DNA of 42,913 nt from an uncultured Lachnoclostridium sp. (GTDB taxonomy: Bacteria > Bacillota > Clostridia > Lachnospirales > Lachnospiraceae). Positions within the stretch are counted from its first letter, which is position 1, and each line of letters begins with the position of its first letter. The stretch is taken from assembly GCA_946415315.1 (NCBI GenBank), contig CAMKRZ010000026.1, positions 1 through 42,913 of the forward strand, written 5' to 3'. A program made the position numbers and the translations under genes. Below are positions 33,462-41,306 of the stretch, piece by piece. The notes beneath the pieces are model-generated. The model did no database searches and had not been told where the DNA came from. It saw only the letters and a program-made list of their open reading frames with translations.

Positions 33462-34748
33462 ATGGAGTTTCTGGAAGGTCTTGTGAACCCCGAAGCGTGG
33501 GAGAAGTACTACGCGTACTGCTCCGGCCGGGACTTTATCACGATACCGGAACTGCGGCAGCTGCGCCGACAGATTGACCGTAAGGAATACCTGGAGCCAA
33601 TCACGCGCTGGCTGGAGGAGCGGCATTTTCCGTGTGCGACGCGCAAGGTCATCAACAAAATGGGGACGAGCCGGAAGCGCATCGTGTATACGTACGAAGG
33701 CGGGGAGCGACTGATCCTGAAGATCATCGCATATCATCTGCATGAGTATGACAGCTTGTTCGCGCCGAACCTGTTTTCGTTCCGCATGGGCAGCGGCGTG
33801 CGCAAGGCGATGACGCATCTGCGGTACCGTCCGAACATGGGAGACCGGTTCGTCTACAAGGTGGATATCCACGATTATTTTAACTCGATCGATCCGGAGC
33901 GGATCCTGCCGATGGTGCGGGATGCGCTCGGCGGAGAACCGCTTCTGTGCGGGCTGATCGAGGAACTGCTGACCAACCCTCGTGTGTATTGTGACGACGA
34001 GTTTGTGGAGGAGCGCAAGGGGATCATGGCCGGCGTGCCGGTCTCGTCATTTCTCGCCAACCTTTTTCTGAGCGGGATGGACTGGCACATGCATCGCGAG
34101 GGCGTGCTGTACGCGAGGTACGCGGATGATATCATCGTGTTCGCGGACAGCGAGGAGGAGATGCTCCGGCACAAGGCATACATCCTCGATACGCTCACTT
34201 CGTTAGGACTCACCATCAACCCTAAGAAGGAGTTCATAAGCCGCCCGGGGGAGGCTTGGACATTCCTCGGGGTGCAATACCACAATGGTGAGTTCGACGT
34301 CTCGGAGGCCTCCGCCGAGAAGATGAAAGGGAAAATGCGCCGCAAGGCGCGCCGGTTCCGCCGCTTGATGACGCGCGGCAAAAAGCCGCTTGGTGTGGAG
34401 GAAGCGATCCGGCGTTACATTGCGGTTTTCAATATCAAATTTTACGACAACCGGCGGGACAACGAACTGACCTGGGCAAGATGGTTCTTTCCGATCATCA
34501 CGACGTCGAAGACGCTGTCCGAGCTGGACCGGTACATGGTTGAATGCATTCGCTTCATCCGCACGGGAAAGCACACGAAGGGCAATTACCGGCTCCGTTA
34601 TGACACGATCAAGTCTTACGGATTCCGCAGCCTTGTGCATGAGTACTACCGCGGACTGAAAGCACCCGGGGAAGAGGGTCAGCAGGCGGCGTTCGATTCG
34701 GAAGAACTGCCGTGTGAGGCGGAATTGCCGGAGGAATGTGTGGATTGA
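33462..34748 (+). CDS. Free-standing reverse transcriptase
   Basis: 428 residues. The ATG at 33462 follows GGAGG. Conserved blocks: FSFRMGSGVRKAMTHL (RT2-like), YKVDIHDYFNSID with catalytic Asp135, GIMAGVPVSSFLANLFL (block 4), YARYADDIIVFA with the catalytic YADD at 220-223, TINPKKE and WTFLGVQY. Block 4 lacks the Gln of retroviral and group II enzymes (usually LPQGSPLS). The C-terminal 130 residues, with WARWFFPIITTSKTLSELDRYM and TGKHTKGNYRLRYDTIKSYGFRSLVHEYYR split over two helices, look like the thumb/maturase-like end of group II-related enzymes. There is no HNH endonuclease and no intron domain around it. It lacks the retron VTG and NAxxH marks and the SQ of diversity-generating enzymes. 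The gene may be a domesticated or defence-type enzyme. Confidence 0.9.
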   Translation: MEFLEGLVNPEAWEKYYAYCSGRDFITIPELRQLRRQIDRKEYLEPITRWLEERHFPCATRKVINKMGTSRKRIVYTYEGGERLILKIIAYHLHEYDSLFAPNLFSFRMGSGVRKAMTHLRYRPNMGDRFVYKVDIHDYFNSIDPERILPMVRDALGGEPLLCGLIEELLTNPRVYCDDEFVEERKGIMAGVPVSSFLANLFLSGMDWHMHREGVLYARYADDIIVFADSEEEMLRHKAYILDTLTSLGLTINPKKEFISRPGEAWTFLGVQYHNGEFDVSEASAEKMKGKMRRKARRFRRLMTRGKKPLGVEEAIRRYIAVFNIKFYDNRRDNELTWARWFFPIITTSKTLSELDRYMVECIRFIRTGKHTKGNYRLRYDTIKSYGFRSLVHEYYRGLKAPGEEGQQAAFDSEELPCEAELPEECVD

Positions 34749-34797
34749 GAGATGCGGCATGTCAGTGCGGGCATACGGCCGCAGAAGGGAGACAGAG

Positions 34798-36273
34798 ATG
34801 ACAGTTAATCGAAAAATGTGTTTCCTTGCCATTGTTATGGCGTTGATCGTTGCGTTGACGGCCTGCGGTTCCCGCGGCGGCAACGACAGCGAAGTGACGC
34901 CGACGCCGACCAACGAAGTGAAGATCACGCCGACAACGGAGCCGACGAGCGAGCCGACGCCTACGGAAACGGCAACGCCGGAGCCGTCGCCGACGGAAAC
35001 ACCGACGCCGGAACCGTCACCGACGGAAACACCGACGCCGGAGCCTACGCCGACCGAGACACCGACCCCGGAGCCGACGGAGGAGGTCACGCCCACGCCG
35101 GAGATTAGTGGTGAGCCGACGCCGGAGTTGACAGGAGAAGTCACGCCCACGCCGGAGATCAGCGGAGAGCCGACGCCGGAATTGACCGGAGAAATCACGC
35201 CCACGCCGGAGATCAGCGGAGAGCCGACACCGGAGCTGACCGGGGAGGTGACGCCTACACCGGAGATCAGTGGTGAGCCGACACCGACGGAGGAAATGAC
35301 ACCTACGCCCACGCCGATGGACGAGGTATCCTACCGCCTGCCGGGTCTTGTCTGCATCACGAAGGCGGACAGCATTTTCATGGAACCGTCGGACAGGTCA
35401 AACAAACTGGACGACGTACAGGTCGGCGAGTTTGTGGCGCTGGACATTGACACGAGCGTGTTTGACGATGACTTCTGGTATCGCGTTCAGTACCACAACG
35501 GACTGTACGGATATCTGCGCAAGGAGTCCACAACGGAGGAGATTCCTTCTTCCTGTATCGCGCTTGGACGTGAGTTCCTTGTCGCGGACGACTGGGTATC
35601 GCTGTGCGACGCGATCCGAAACGATTACTGGGAGACTCACGCGGGCACTCCCGAAGACGGGTATACCGAGCAGAAGGCTTCGTCGGACGACGCTGCCATA
35701 GCCGGGTATCGCTCGCGCTACAATTTTGAAAACGGCAGGAGCGATCGCCAGTTCCGGGAACTTGTCTACGCGGAGATCGTCGAGACAAAGCTCTACTTCA
35801 ATCCGAGCATAGACGGACCGAATTTTGTGGCGTACGGCTATGATGCGAACGGGCAGATGGTGTACCTTCAGGAGTTCATCCTTCACGAGGAGGAAGGCGC
35901 GACACCGTATGACAGCTGCAGGATCGCTACGGATCAGAGCGGAGAGCGTGTCAAGGAATACGAGTTCGTGTACAAGGGCGACAACCGCGTGCTGATCTTC
36001 GGAGAAGAGCATAAGCCGGAGGCGGTTCTGACCTACCACTACAACGAGGATGTCAGCGTGAGAATGCCGTATTGCAGACTCGACATGTTCTACAACGAAG
36101 AGGAGCTTCTGACGCACATCGTGATGACGTTCCCGGGAGATAATTCGCATCGGTACAACACATTTTTCGAGTACGAAACAGACAGCGCGACACTGATCCG
36201 CATGGTGGAGATCGCGGAGCGTACCGCCGACGGAGAGTGGACGGTACAGTCCGGGCGCGAGTTGGTGAAGTAA
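34798..36273 (+). CDS. Lipoprotein with 18-residue tandem repeats and SH3-like domain
   Basis: 491 residues. The ATG at 34798 follows AAGGGAG, 49 bases after the reverse transcriptase stop. The signal peptide ends in lipobox LTAC (about residue 22). Residues 32-95 are Thr/Pro/Glu-rich. From base 35083 a 54-base unit (EVTPTPEISGEPTPELTG) is repeated three times with a fourth partial copy. Residues 183-242 look like a bacterial SH3 domain (ADSIFMEPSDRSNKLDDVQVGEFVALD...WYRVQYHNGLYGYLRKES), which normally binds wall peptides. The last 240 residues are beta-rich and unknown. It ends at the terminator 36312-36341. It may share a transcript with the reverse transcriptase, though a link in function is not implied. 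Confidence 0.78.
   Translation: MTVNRKMCFLAIVMALIVALTACGSRGGNDSEVTPTPTNEVKITPTTEPTSEPTPTETATPEPSPTETPTPEPSPTETPTPEPTPTETPTPEPTEEVTPTPEISGEPTPELTGEVTPTPEISGEPTPELTGEITPTPEISGEPTPELTGEVTPTPEISGEPTPTEEMTPTPTPMDEVSYRLPGLVCITKADSIFMEPSDRSNKLDDVQVGEFVALDIDTSVFDDDFWYRVQYHNGLYGYLRKESTTEEIPSSCIALGREFLVADDWVSLCDAIRNDYWETHAGTPEDGYTEQKASSDDAAIAGYRSRYNFENGRSDRQFRELVYAEIVETKLYFNPSIDGPNFVAYGYDANGQMVYLQEFILHEEEGATPYDSCRIATDQSGERVKEYEFVYKGDNRVLIFGEEHKPEAVLTYHYNEDVSVRMPYCRLDMFYNEEELLTHIVMTFPGDNSHRYNTFFEYETDSATLIRMVEIAERTADGEWTVQSGRELVK
35083..35290 (+). repeat. 54-bp tandem repeat in a lipoprotein gene
   Basis: Three full units start at 35083, 35137 and 35191, with a partial fourth from 35245. Each encodes E(V/I)TPTPEISGEPTPELTG. 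Copies differ by a few synonymous bases, so the expansion is recent but not brand new. Confidence 0.85.
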
Positions 36274-36311
36274 TCATGAGTCGATAAGACGGAAAATAAC
36301 GCAGCACAGGG

Positions 36312-36341
36312 AGGGAACGTCGAGACCGGCGTTCCCTTTTT
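36312..36341 (+). terminator. Intrinsic terminator after the repeat lipoprotein
   Basis: AGGGAACG (36312-36319) pairs with CGTTCCCT (36330-36337), loop of ten, then a T run. Confidence 0.8.
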
Positions 36342-36367
36342 CTGAGCGGACAGCGGAAAGTGTATTT

Positions 36368-36420
36368 TTGTATACAAGTATGACTTTTGTATTTACAAAA
36401 CAGGCGGGTGGTGGTATTCT
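36368..36420 (+). promoter_or_regulatory. Promoter and paired operator palindromes of ddh
   Basis: TTTACA (36392-36397), 17 bases, then TATTCT (36415-36420) with TG before it. The palindrome TTTTGTATTTACAAAA (36385-36400) covers the -35 box and a second, TTGTATACAA (36368-36377), lies just upstream. They share TTGTA/TACAA half-sites, so a dimeric regulator probably binds twice. Confidence 0.6.
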
Positions 36421-36472
36421 ATGTGCTGTGACCAATATAACCCGCGCGAAAAATGCGGAAACGGAGGCATTT

Positions 36473-37456
36473 ATGGCTAGAATCGGTATTATCGGATACG
36501 GAAATCTCGGACGCGGAGTGGAGTGTGCGATCCGACAGAATTCGGACATGGAACTTGCGGCGGTGTTCACCAGACGTGACCCTGTAACGGTGAAAGTCCT
36601 GACGCCGGGCGTTCCGGTGGTGTCCGTGGCGGACGTGGCTGATTGGAAAGATAAGATTGATGTGATGATCATTTGCGGCGGCAGCGCGACGGACCTTCCG
36701 AAGCAGACGCCGGAGTATGCGAAACTCTTTAACGTCGTTGACAGTTTTGACACGCACGCACGCATCCCGGAGCATTTTGCAAATGTGGATGCAGCGGCGA
36801 AGGCGGCCGGCAAGGTGGCGCTCATCTCGTGCGGCTGGGATCCGGGCATGTTCTCCCTGAACCGCCTGTACGCGAACTGCATCCTGCCGGAAGGCAAGGA
36901 TTACACGTTCTGGGGCAAGGGCGTGAGCCAGGGCCATTCCGATGCGATCCGCCGTGTACCGGGCGTAAAGAACGGCAAGCAGTACACGGTTCCGGTTGAG
37001 TCTGCTCTTGAGGCGGTCCGCTCCGGCAGCAATCCCGAGCTGACGACGCGCGAGAAGCACACCCGCGAGTGCTTTGTGGTGCTCGAGGAGGGCGCGGATC
37101 CGGTGGCTGTGGAGACGGCCATCAAGACGATGCCGAACTACTTTGCGGACTATGACACGACAGTACACTTCATCTCCGAGGAGGAGCTCGCGCGCGACCA
37201 TGCGGGAATCCCTCACGGCGGTTTCGTAATCCGCACCGGTCAGACCGGCTGGAACAAGGAAAATAAGCACGTCATCGAGTACAGCCTGAAGCTGGATTCG
37301 AACCCCGAGTTCACGTCGAGCGTCATCGTGGCGTATGCGCGCGCGATCGCAAGAATGCAGAAAGAGGGCGCGACCGGCTGCAAGACCGTGTTCGATATCG
37401 CACCGGCATACCTGAGCCCGCTGAGCGGCGAGGAGATCCGTGCACACCTGCTGTAA
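36473..37456 (+). CDS. ddh: meso-Diaminopimelate dehydrogenase
   Basis: 327 residues, the family length. It makes meso-diaminopimelate from tetrahydrodipicolinate with ammonia and NADPH, in the single-step branch of lysine and peptidoglycan precursor synthesis. The ATG at 36473 follows GGAGG. The NADP site is IGIIGYGNLGRGVE (GxGxxG). Further marks of Ddh are FTRRDP, VVDSFDTHARIPEH, SCGWDPGMFSLNR, FWGKGVSQGHSDAIRRVPGV and ALEAVRSG. Nothing is missing. The gene is monocistronic, behind palindromic operators and followed by a hairpin at 37510-37536. Confidence 0.95.
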   Translation: MARIGIIGYGNLGRGVECAIRQNSDMELAAVFTRRDPVTVKVLTPGVPVVSVADVADWKDKIDVMIICGGSATDLPKQTPEYAKLFNVVDSFDTHARIPEHFANVDAAAKAAGKVALISCGWDPGMFSLNRLYANCILPEGKDYTFWGKGVSQGHSDAIRRVPGVKNGKQYTVPVESALEAVRSGSNPELTTREKHTRECFVVLEEGADPVAVETAIKTMPNYFADYDTTVHFISEEELARDHAGIPHGGFVIRTGQTGWNKENKHVIEYSLKLDSNPEFTSSVIVAYARAIARMQKEGATGCKTVFDIAPAYLSPLSGEEIRAHLL

Positions 37457-37509
37457 GCGGGAAGTTTTGTAAGAAAAGCAGCAAGCAAAAAAGAACCTTT
37501 GGAGCACAT

Positions 37510-37536
37510 GCGCGGTTTCCGTTTCGGGAGCCGCGC
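37510..37536 (+). terminator. Probable terminator after ddh
   Basis: GCGCGG (37510-37515) pairs with CCGCGC (37531-37536), with an inner TTCC/GGGA, followed by TTATT. The T tract is short. Confidence 0.45.
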
Positions 37537-37539
37537 TTA

Positions 37540-37568
37540 TTGCGTGCGGCGGTCGTTTATGATATACT
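37540..37568 (+). promoter_or_regulatory. Promoter of the S66 peptidase gene
   Basis: TTGCGT (37540-37545), spacing 17, TATACT (37563-37568). Confidence 0.55.
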
Positions 37569-37614
37569 TTTGCAAAACCGCGGGAACGTGAACGCGGGGA
37601 GAAAGGCGGGAACC

Positions 37615-38658
37615 ATGGGGATATTTTTACAGGACGGGGGAACCATCGGATTTGTCGCGCCGTCGTTCGGATGCGCGACGGAGCCGTATCAAACGGCGTT
37701 CAACAATGCGCTGCGCCGGTTGCGCGAGCGGGGCTTTCAGACCGTGCTCGGTCCGAACTGCTACCGGGGCGACGGGATCGGAATCTCCGCGCCGCCTGCG
37801 GAGTGCGCGCAGGAGCTTGCGGACATGGTCTGCCGGGACGACATCGATGCGCTGATGGCGTGCGGCGGAGGCGAAATGATGTGCGAGACGCTCGGAAAGA
37901 CGGACTGGGAGCGGATCCGCGCGGCAAAACCGAAGCTTCTGATGGGGTACTCGGACATCACCAACTTCATTTTCCCGTATGTGACGATGTGCGGCGGATA
38001 CGGCATCTACGGACCGTGCGCAAGCGCGTTCGGCATGGAGCCGTGGCATTCTTCGATCGAGGATGCCCTTGCGCTGATGCAGGGGAAAATCGATACGGTC
38101 CGAAGCTATCCGGCCTGGGAAGGGATCGACGACGGAAAGAAGGATGAGGAGCATCCGCTTGCGCCGTACAACTGTGTGCAAACTGCAGGAATTCATAAGT
38201 ATATCCACGGTTCTACATGCGTAGAACGAACGAGCGAAACCGTCTGCTTTGCGGGGCGTTTGCTCGGCGGTTGCCTCGACTGCCTTCAGGTGATGTGCGG
38301 AACGCCGTACCAGGATGCGATCGGTTACGCGGAGTCGCACAAGGAAGAGGGGATCGTGTGGGTTTTGGAGGCATGTGACCTCAATGTGTTCGGCATCCGG
38401 CGCGCTTTATGGCAGCTCCGCGAGGCCGGATGGTTTGCGCATGTGAAGGGTTTCCTGATCGGACGGCCGCTGTGTTATGGTCAGGAAATGATGGGGCTCG
38501 ATCACTACCACGCTGTTCTGGACATCCTCGGCGAGCTCGGTGTGCCGATCGTGATGGACGCCGACATCGGACATTTGCCGCCGCAGATGCCGCTTCTGAT
38601 GGGCAGTTACGCGAGTGTGACGGCGGATGAGAAGATCTCGATCACAATGAGACTGTGA
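37615..38658 (+). CDS. LD-carboxypeptidase family S66 (LdcA/MccF type)
   Basis: 347 residues. The ATG at 37615 follows AAGGCGGG. No signal peptide, so it acts in the cytoplasm. The nucleophile Ser113 lies in LMGYSDITN (the nucleophile elbow), with Glu252 in LEACDLN and His320 in DADIGHLPPQMPL; the Ser-Glu-His triad of S66 is complete. GFVAPSFG and ALMACGGGEMMCE are the other family motifs. LdcA trims the terminal D-Ala from recycled wall tetrapeptides; MccF relatives cleave microcin-type acyl-amino-acid adenylates and give immunity. At 347 residues and with the 'ALMACGGGEM' segment, it resembles the MccF-like branch as much as LdcA, so I leave the symbol open. It stands next to ddh and near other wall genes. 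Confidence 0.88.
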   Translation: MGIFLQDGGTIGFVAPSFGCATEPYQTAFNNALRRLRERGFQTVLGPNCYRGDGIGISAPPAECAQELADMVCRDDIDALMACGGGEMMCETLGKTDWERIRAAKPKLLMGYSDITNFIFPYVTMCGGYGIYGPCASAFGMEPWHSSIEDALALMQGKIDTVRSYPAWEGIDDGKKDEEHPLAPYNCVQTAGIHKYIHGSTCVERTSETVCFAGRLLGGCLDCLQVMCGTPYQDAIGYAESHKEEGIVWVLEACDLNVFGIRRALWQLREAGWFAHVKGFLIGRPLCYGQEMMGLDHYHAVLDILGELGVPIVMDADIGHLPPQMPLLMGSYASVTADEKISITMRL

Positions 38659-38739
38659 CGCGCAGTGAAAGCCGGCACAGGAACTGCGATAATCCGGCGA
38701 TACGATCGCCGGGACGATACTTGACAGGGAGTACGGAAA

Positions 38740-39669
38740 ATGCAAAACCTCACGATGCGACAATGTAACCTCTGTCCGCGACATTGCGGCATCGACCGTT
38801 CGGTGCGTAACGGCGTGTGTGGCTGCGGAGATACGATGCGTGTGGCGCGGGCGGCGCTTCACATGTGGGAGGAGCCGTGCCTGAGCGGAGAGCGCGGGTC
38901 GGGAGCCGTGTTTTTCGCGGGTTGCCCACTGCACTGCATTTTCTGCCAGAATTCGGCGATCAGCGGAGGAGATACCGGGCGCGCGTACACGCCGGACGAA
39001 CTGGCTGTCGAGTTTCTCAGGCTGCAGGGGGAAGGTGCCGCGAACATCAATCTGGTGACCGCCGGACAGTGGGCGACGGGCGTGCATGAGGCAATCGCGA
39101 TTGCCCGCGCGCAGGGGCTTCGGATCCCGATACTGTGGAACTCGAGCGGTTACGAGACGGAGGAGACACTGGCGCTTCTTAGAGACGACATCGATATCTA
39201 TCTCCCCGATCTCAAATACGCGAGTGAGGAACTCGCTCGGGATTTTTCACACGCTAAGGACTATCCCGAGGTCGCGAAGCAGGCGATCGCAAAGATGGTC
39301 GAGGCAGCCGGTGAGCCGGCATTTGACGCGGAAGGATACATGACGCGCGGTGTGATCGTGCGTGTGCTGGTGTTGCCGGGGCATCGCGATGAGGCCTGCC
39401 GTGTGATCGAGTATCTGCATAAGACGTACGGCGACCGGATTTACATCAGCATTCTCAACCAGTATACGCCGCCGGCCCGCGAGCTTGCCTATGGGGAGCT
39501 CAACCGCCGCCTGACCCGCTACGAGTATGATAAGGTCGTGGAGTTTGCAAGAAGTCTTCCCGTGGAAAATGGCTTTATTCAAGTCGGGCAGACGGCCTCG
39601 GAAAGCTTTATCCCGGAGTTCTGCACCTGGGAGCAGAAGCCGGAACAGGACCCGCCGGAAGATGCCTGA
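38740..39669 (+). CDS. Radical SAM protein, pyruvate-formate-lyase activase-like
   Basis: 309 residues. An N-terminal Cys-rich part (CNLCPRHCGIDR, GVCGCG) precedes the radical SAM cluster motif Cys62-xxx-Cys66-xx-Cys69 in AGCPLHCIFCQN. The Gly-rich stretch and ILWNSSGYE plus DIYLPDLKYAS belong to the PflX/activase-like branch (COG1313 type). It should bind a 4Fe-4S cluster and cleave S-adenosylmethionine, either to install a glycyl radical on a partner or to modify a peptide. No glycyl-radical enzyme is next to it, so the target is unknown. It follows the S66 gene by 81 bases with GACAGGGAG as ribosome site, and may share its transcript. Confidence 0.88.
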   Translation: MQNLTMRQCNLCPRHCGIDRSVRNGVCGCGDTMRVARAALHMWEEPCLSGERGSGAVFFAGCPLHCIFCQNSAISGGDTGRAYTPDELAVEFLRLQGEGAANINLVTAGQWATGVHEAIAIARAQGLRIPILWNSSGYETEETLALLRDDIDIYLPDLKYASEELARDFSHAKDYPEVAKQAIAKMVEAAGEPAFDAEGYMTRGVIVRVLVLPGHRDEACRVIEYLHKTYGDRIYISILNQYTPPARELAYGELNRRLTRYEYDKVVEFARSLPVENGFIQVGQTASESFIPEFCTWEQKPEQDPPEDA

Positions 39670-39745
39670 CGCCGCGTCGGAAGTGCTGTGGACAACGGGC
39701 GATCCGTCATACACAGGGATACGGTACGGCGTGGAACGCTGTGAT

Positions 39746-39791
39746 CACCGAATCTCCACGAAATCTTCCGTATTTTTTCGGGATTTCGGTG
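39746..39791 (+). terminator. Weak hairpin between radical SAM and TF-like genes
   Basis: CACCGAA (39746-39752) pairs with TTCGGTG (39785-39791) over a long AT-rich loop, then TCGTTTT. Too irregular for a firm call. Confidence 0.3.
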
Positions 39792-39812
39792 TCGTTTTGG
39801 GCGGTGATTGCA

Positions 39813-39841
39813 TTGCATTTTTCGAAAAATCATGATACACT
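39813..39841 (+). promoter_or_regulatory. Promoter of the trigger-factor-like gene
   Basis: TTGCAT (39813-39818), 17 bases ending in TGA, then TACACT (39836-39841), giving an extended -10. It lies in the 233-base gap 39670-39902. Confidence 0.55.
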
Positions 39842-39902
39842 ATGAAAGCCTGTTTTGCAGGTGATAATTATGCAACCCGTGTGGTGCGGGCGGAGGTTTA
39901 CT

Positions 39903-41189
39903 ATGAGTATTGAGAACAGACTTGCGGCGAAGAAGCGCAGCGAGAAGGCAAGACGCAACGCGAAATTGAAAGCAGCGGCAGAGCTCGGGGTGATCATTCT
40001 GCTTCCGATCATCATCCTGATCGTTGTGCTTGTGATCTATAACAATTCGATCCCGCAGTACAGCCGGTATCTTGACAAGGAAGGCAATATCAAGGGTTAC
40101 GATGTATCCAAGCAGATCGAACTTGCGGATCTGGATGCGATGGGTATTACTTACGATAAGTACCTGCCGACTAAAGATGAGCTTGAGGCGAGGATCGTCA
40201 GTGATCTGAAGACTGCTATTGAAGAAGAGGAGAAAGCTGCCGAGGCAGCGAAGGCTGCGAAGGGTGATGACAGCACGCCCGAAGGCGACGGCGATAAGAC
40301 CGAAGGTGACGGCAATACAACCGAGGGCAACGGTGATACGACCGGGGACAACAGCAGTACGTCCAGCAATTCGACGACAGAAGACGGGGATTCCAAGGAT
40401 TCGACTGACACGACCGGCACGACAGGCGATACCACCGACACGACAGGCGATACCACCGACACGACAGGCGATGCAGCGGATACGGCTGACGGTGAAAAGT
40501 CGGAGACCGAGATGACCGAGGAAGAGAAGAAGGCTGCTGAGGAGAAGAAGGCTGCCGAGGAGAAGGCCAAGTATATGGCTTTGTTCACGGACGAGAACGT
40601 CGAAAAGTATTTTGCGACTACACTCGGTGACAAATACGACCATACGACGGACGGTTACCGGAAATATTTGACGGAAACCATGCAGCTTTCGAATTTCAAT
40701 TCGAAAATACAGGCAGATATTCTGACGTATCTGGAAGAGAATTCCACGATCAAGAAGATGCCTTCCAACAGATTTATGAAACTGTGGAAGAAACTTGACA
40801 GACAGGAGTACGAAAACCAGTACAATGCCTTGATGGAAATCTACAAGAGCAACAATTATCCTACTGTTTCCATCTACGATTTTTATGATAACCGTGAGGA
40901 CAAGTCCGGCAAGAGCTCCAAGGAGTACTTTGAGGACAATGTTAAGATGGAGTCGGAAGCTCGCGTGAAGACTACCATTCTTCTGCTGGCTGCATTTGAG
41001 AAACTCGGGTTCACTTATGACAAGAGTGAAGCGGATGCGTATATCGAGGAGAGCTTTGTCACTTCCACGCAGACGCTTGAGCAGGCCCGTGAGACGTTCG
41101 GCGACGAATACATGATCCTTGCATGGAAGACCAGCAAGGCAATCCAGACGCTGACCGACCGTGTCCATGTAGAGCCGAAAAGTGAGTAA
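39903..41189 (+). CDS. Membrane-anchored trigger-factor/SurA-like extracellular protein
   Basis: 428 residues. The ATG at 39903 follows GCGGAGG. A short Lys/Arg-rich inside segment (RLAAKKRSEKARRNAKLKAA) precedes a transmembrane helix (about 27-47), so the protein is anchored N-terminus in. The outside part has a first domain (YSRYLDKEGNIKGYDVSKQI), a long low-complexity linker (about 118-215) rich in Asp, Thr and Gly with a GDTTDTT tandem, a charged coiled segment (EEEKKAAEEKKAAEEKA), and a helical C-terminal domain of about 200 residues (AKYMALFTDENVEKYFATTLGDKYDH..., RVKTTILLLAAFEKLGF, FGDEYMILAWKTSKAIQTL). That last domain resembles the trigger-factor/SurA helical chaperone fold, without a peptidyl-prolyl isomerase domain. 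A role as an extracytoplasmic folding factor is inferred. Confidence 0.65.
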   Translation: MSIENRLAAKKRSEKARRNAKLKAAAELGVIILLPIIILIVVLVIYNNSIPQYSRYLDKEGNIKGYDVSKQIELADLDAMGITYDKYLPTKDELEARIVSDLKTAIEEEEKAAEAAKAAKGDDSTPEGDGDKTEGDGNTTEGNGDTTGDNSSTSSNSTTEDGDSKDSTDTTGTTGDTTDTTGDTTDTTGDAADTADGEKSETEMTEEEKKAAEEKKAAEEKAKYMALFTDENVEKYFATTLGDKYDHTTDGYRKYLTETMQLSNFNSKIQADILTYLEENSTIKKMPSNRFMKLWKKLDRQEYENQYNALMEIYKSNNYPTVSIYDFYDNREDKSGKSSKEYFEDNVKMESEARVKTTILLLAAFEKLGFTYDKSEADAYIEESFVTSTQTLEQARETFGDEYMILAWKTSKAIQTLTDRVHVEPKSE

Positions 41190-41270
41190 CCGATAATACG
41201 ACGGATCCGCCTCGTTGCGTGACAACGCATATGCGGGTGCGCCGCAGATGGAAAGCTACATACGATACAA

Positions 41271-41299
41271 AACGGGCAGGGGTGCTTCCCCTGCCCGTT
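41271..41299. terminator. Bidirectional terminator
   Basis: AACGGGCAGGGG (41271-41282) pairs perfectly with CCCCTGCCCGTT (41288-41299), loop TGCTT. T-rich sequence follows on the plus strand (TTCGCTTTATTATTT), and TTGTATC on the minus. It separates the two converging genes. Confidence 0.82.
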
Positions 41300-41306
41300 C
41301 GCTTTA

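Noticed and set aside
33206-34748. Retron (msr-msd RNA plus RT)
   Set aside because: The RT lacks the retron VTG and NAxxH marks and carries a group II-like thumb; the upstream hairpins do not show the flanking inverted repeats and branching-G layout I would expect.
33206-34800. Group II intron
   Set aside because: No domain V/VI-like sequence follows the RT, and no interrupted gene or intron boundary is visible on either side.
35083-35290. CRISPR array
   Set aside because: The units are contiguous, in frame and coding, with no spacers.
33462-36273. Diversity-generating retroelement with the downstream repeat lipoprotein as target
   Set aside because: RT block 4 is not of SQ type, no template/variable repeat pair was found, and the lipoprotein repeat is a plain tandem expansion without adenine-directed differences.
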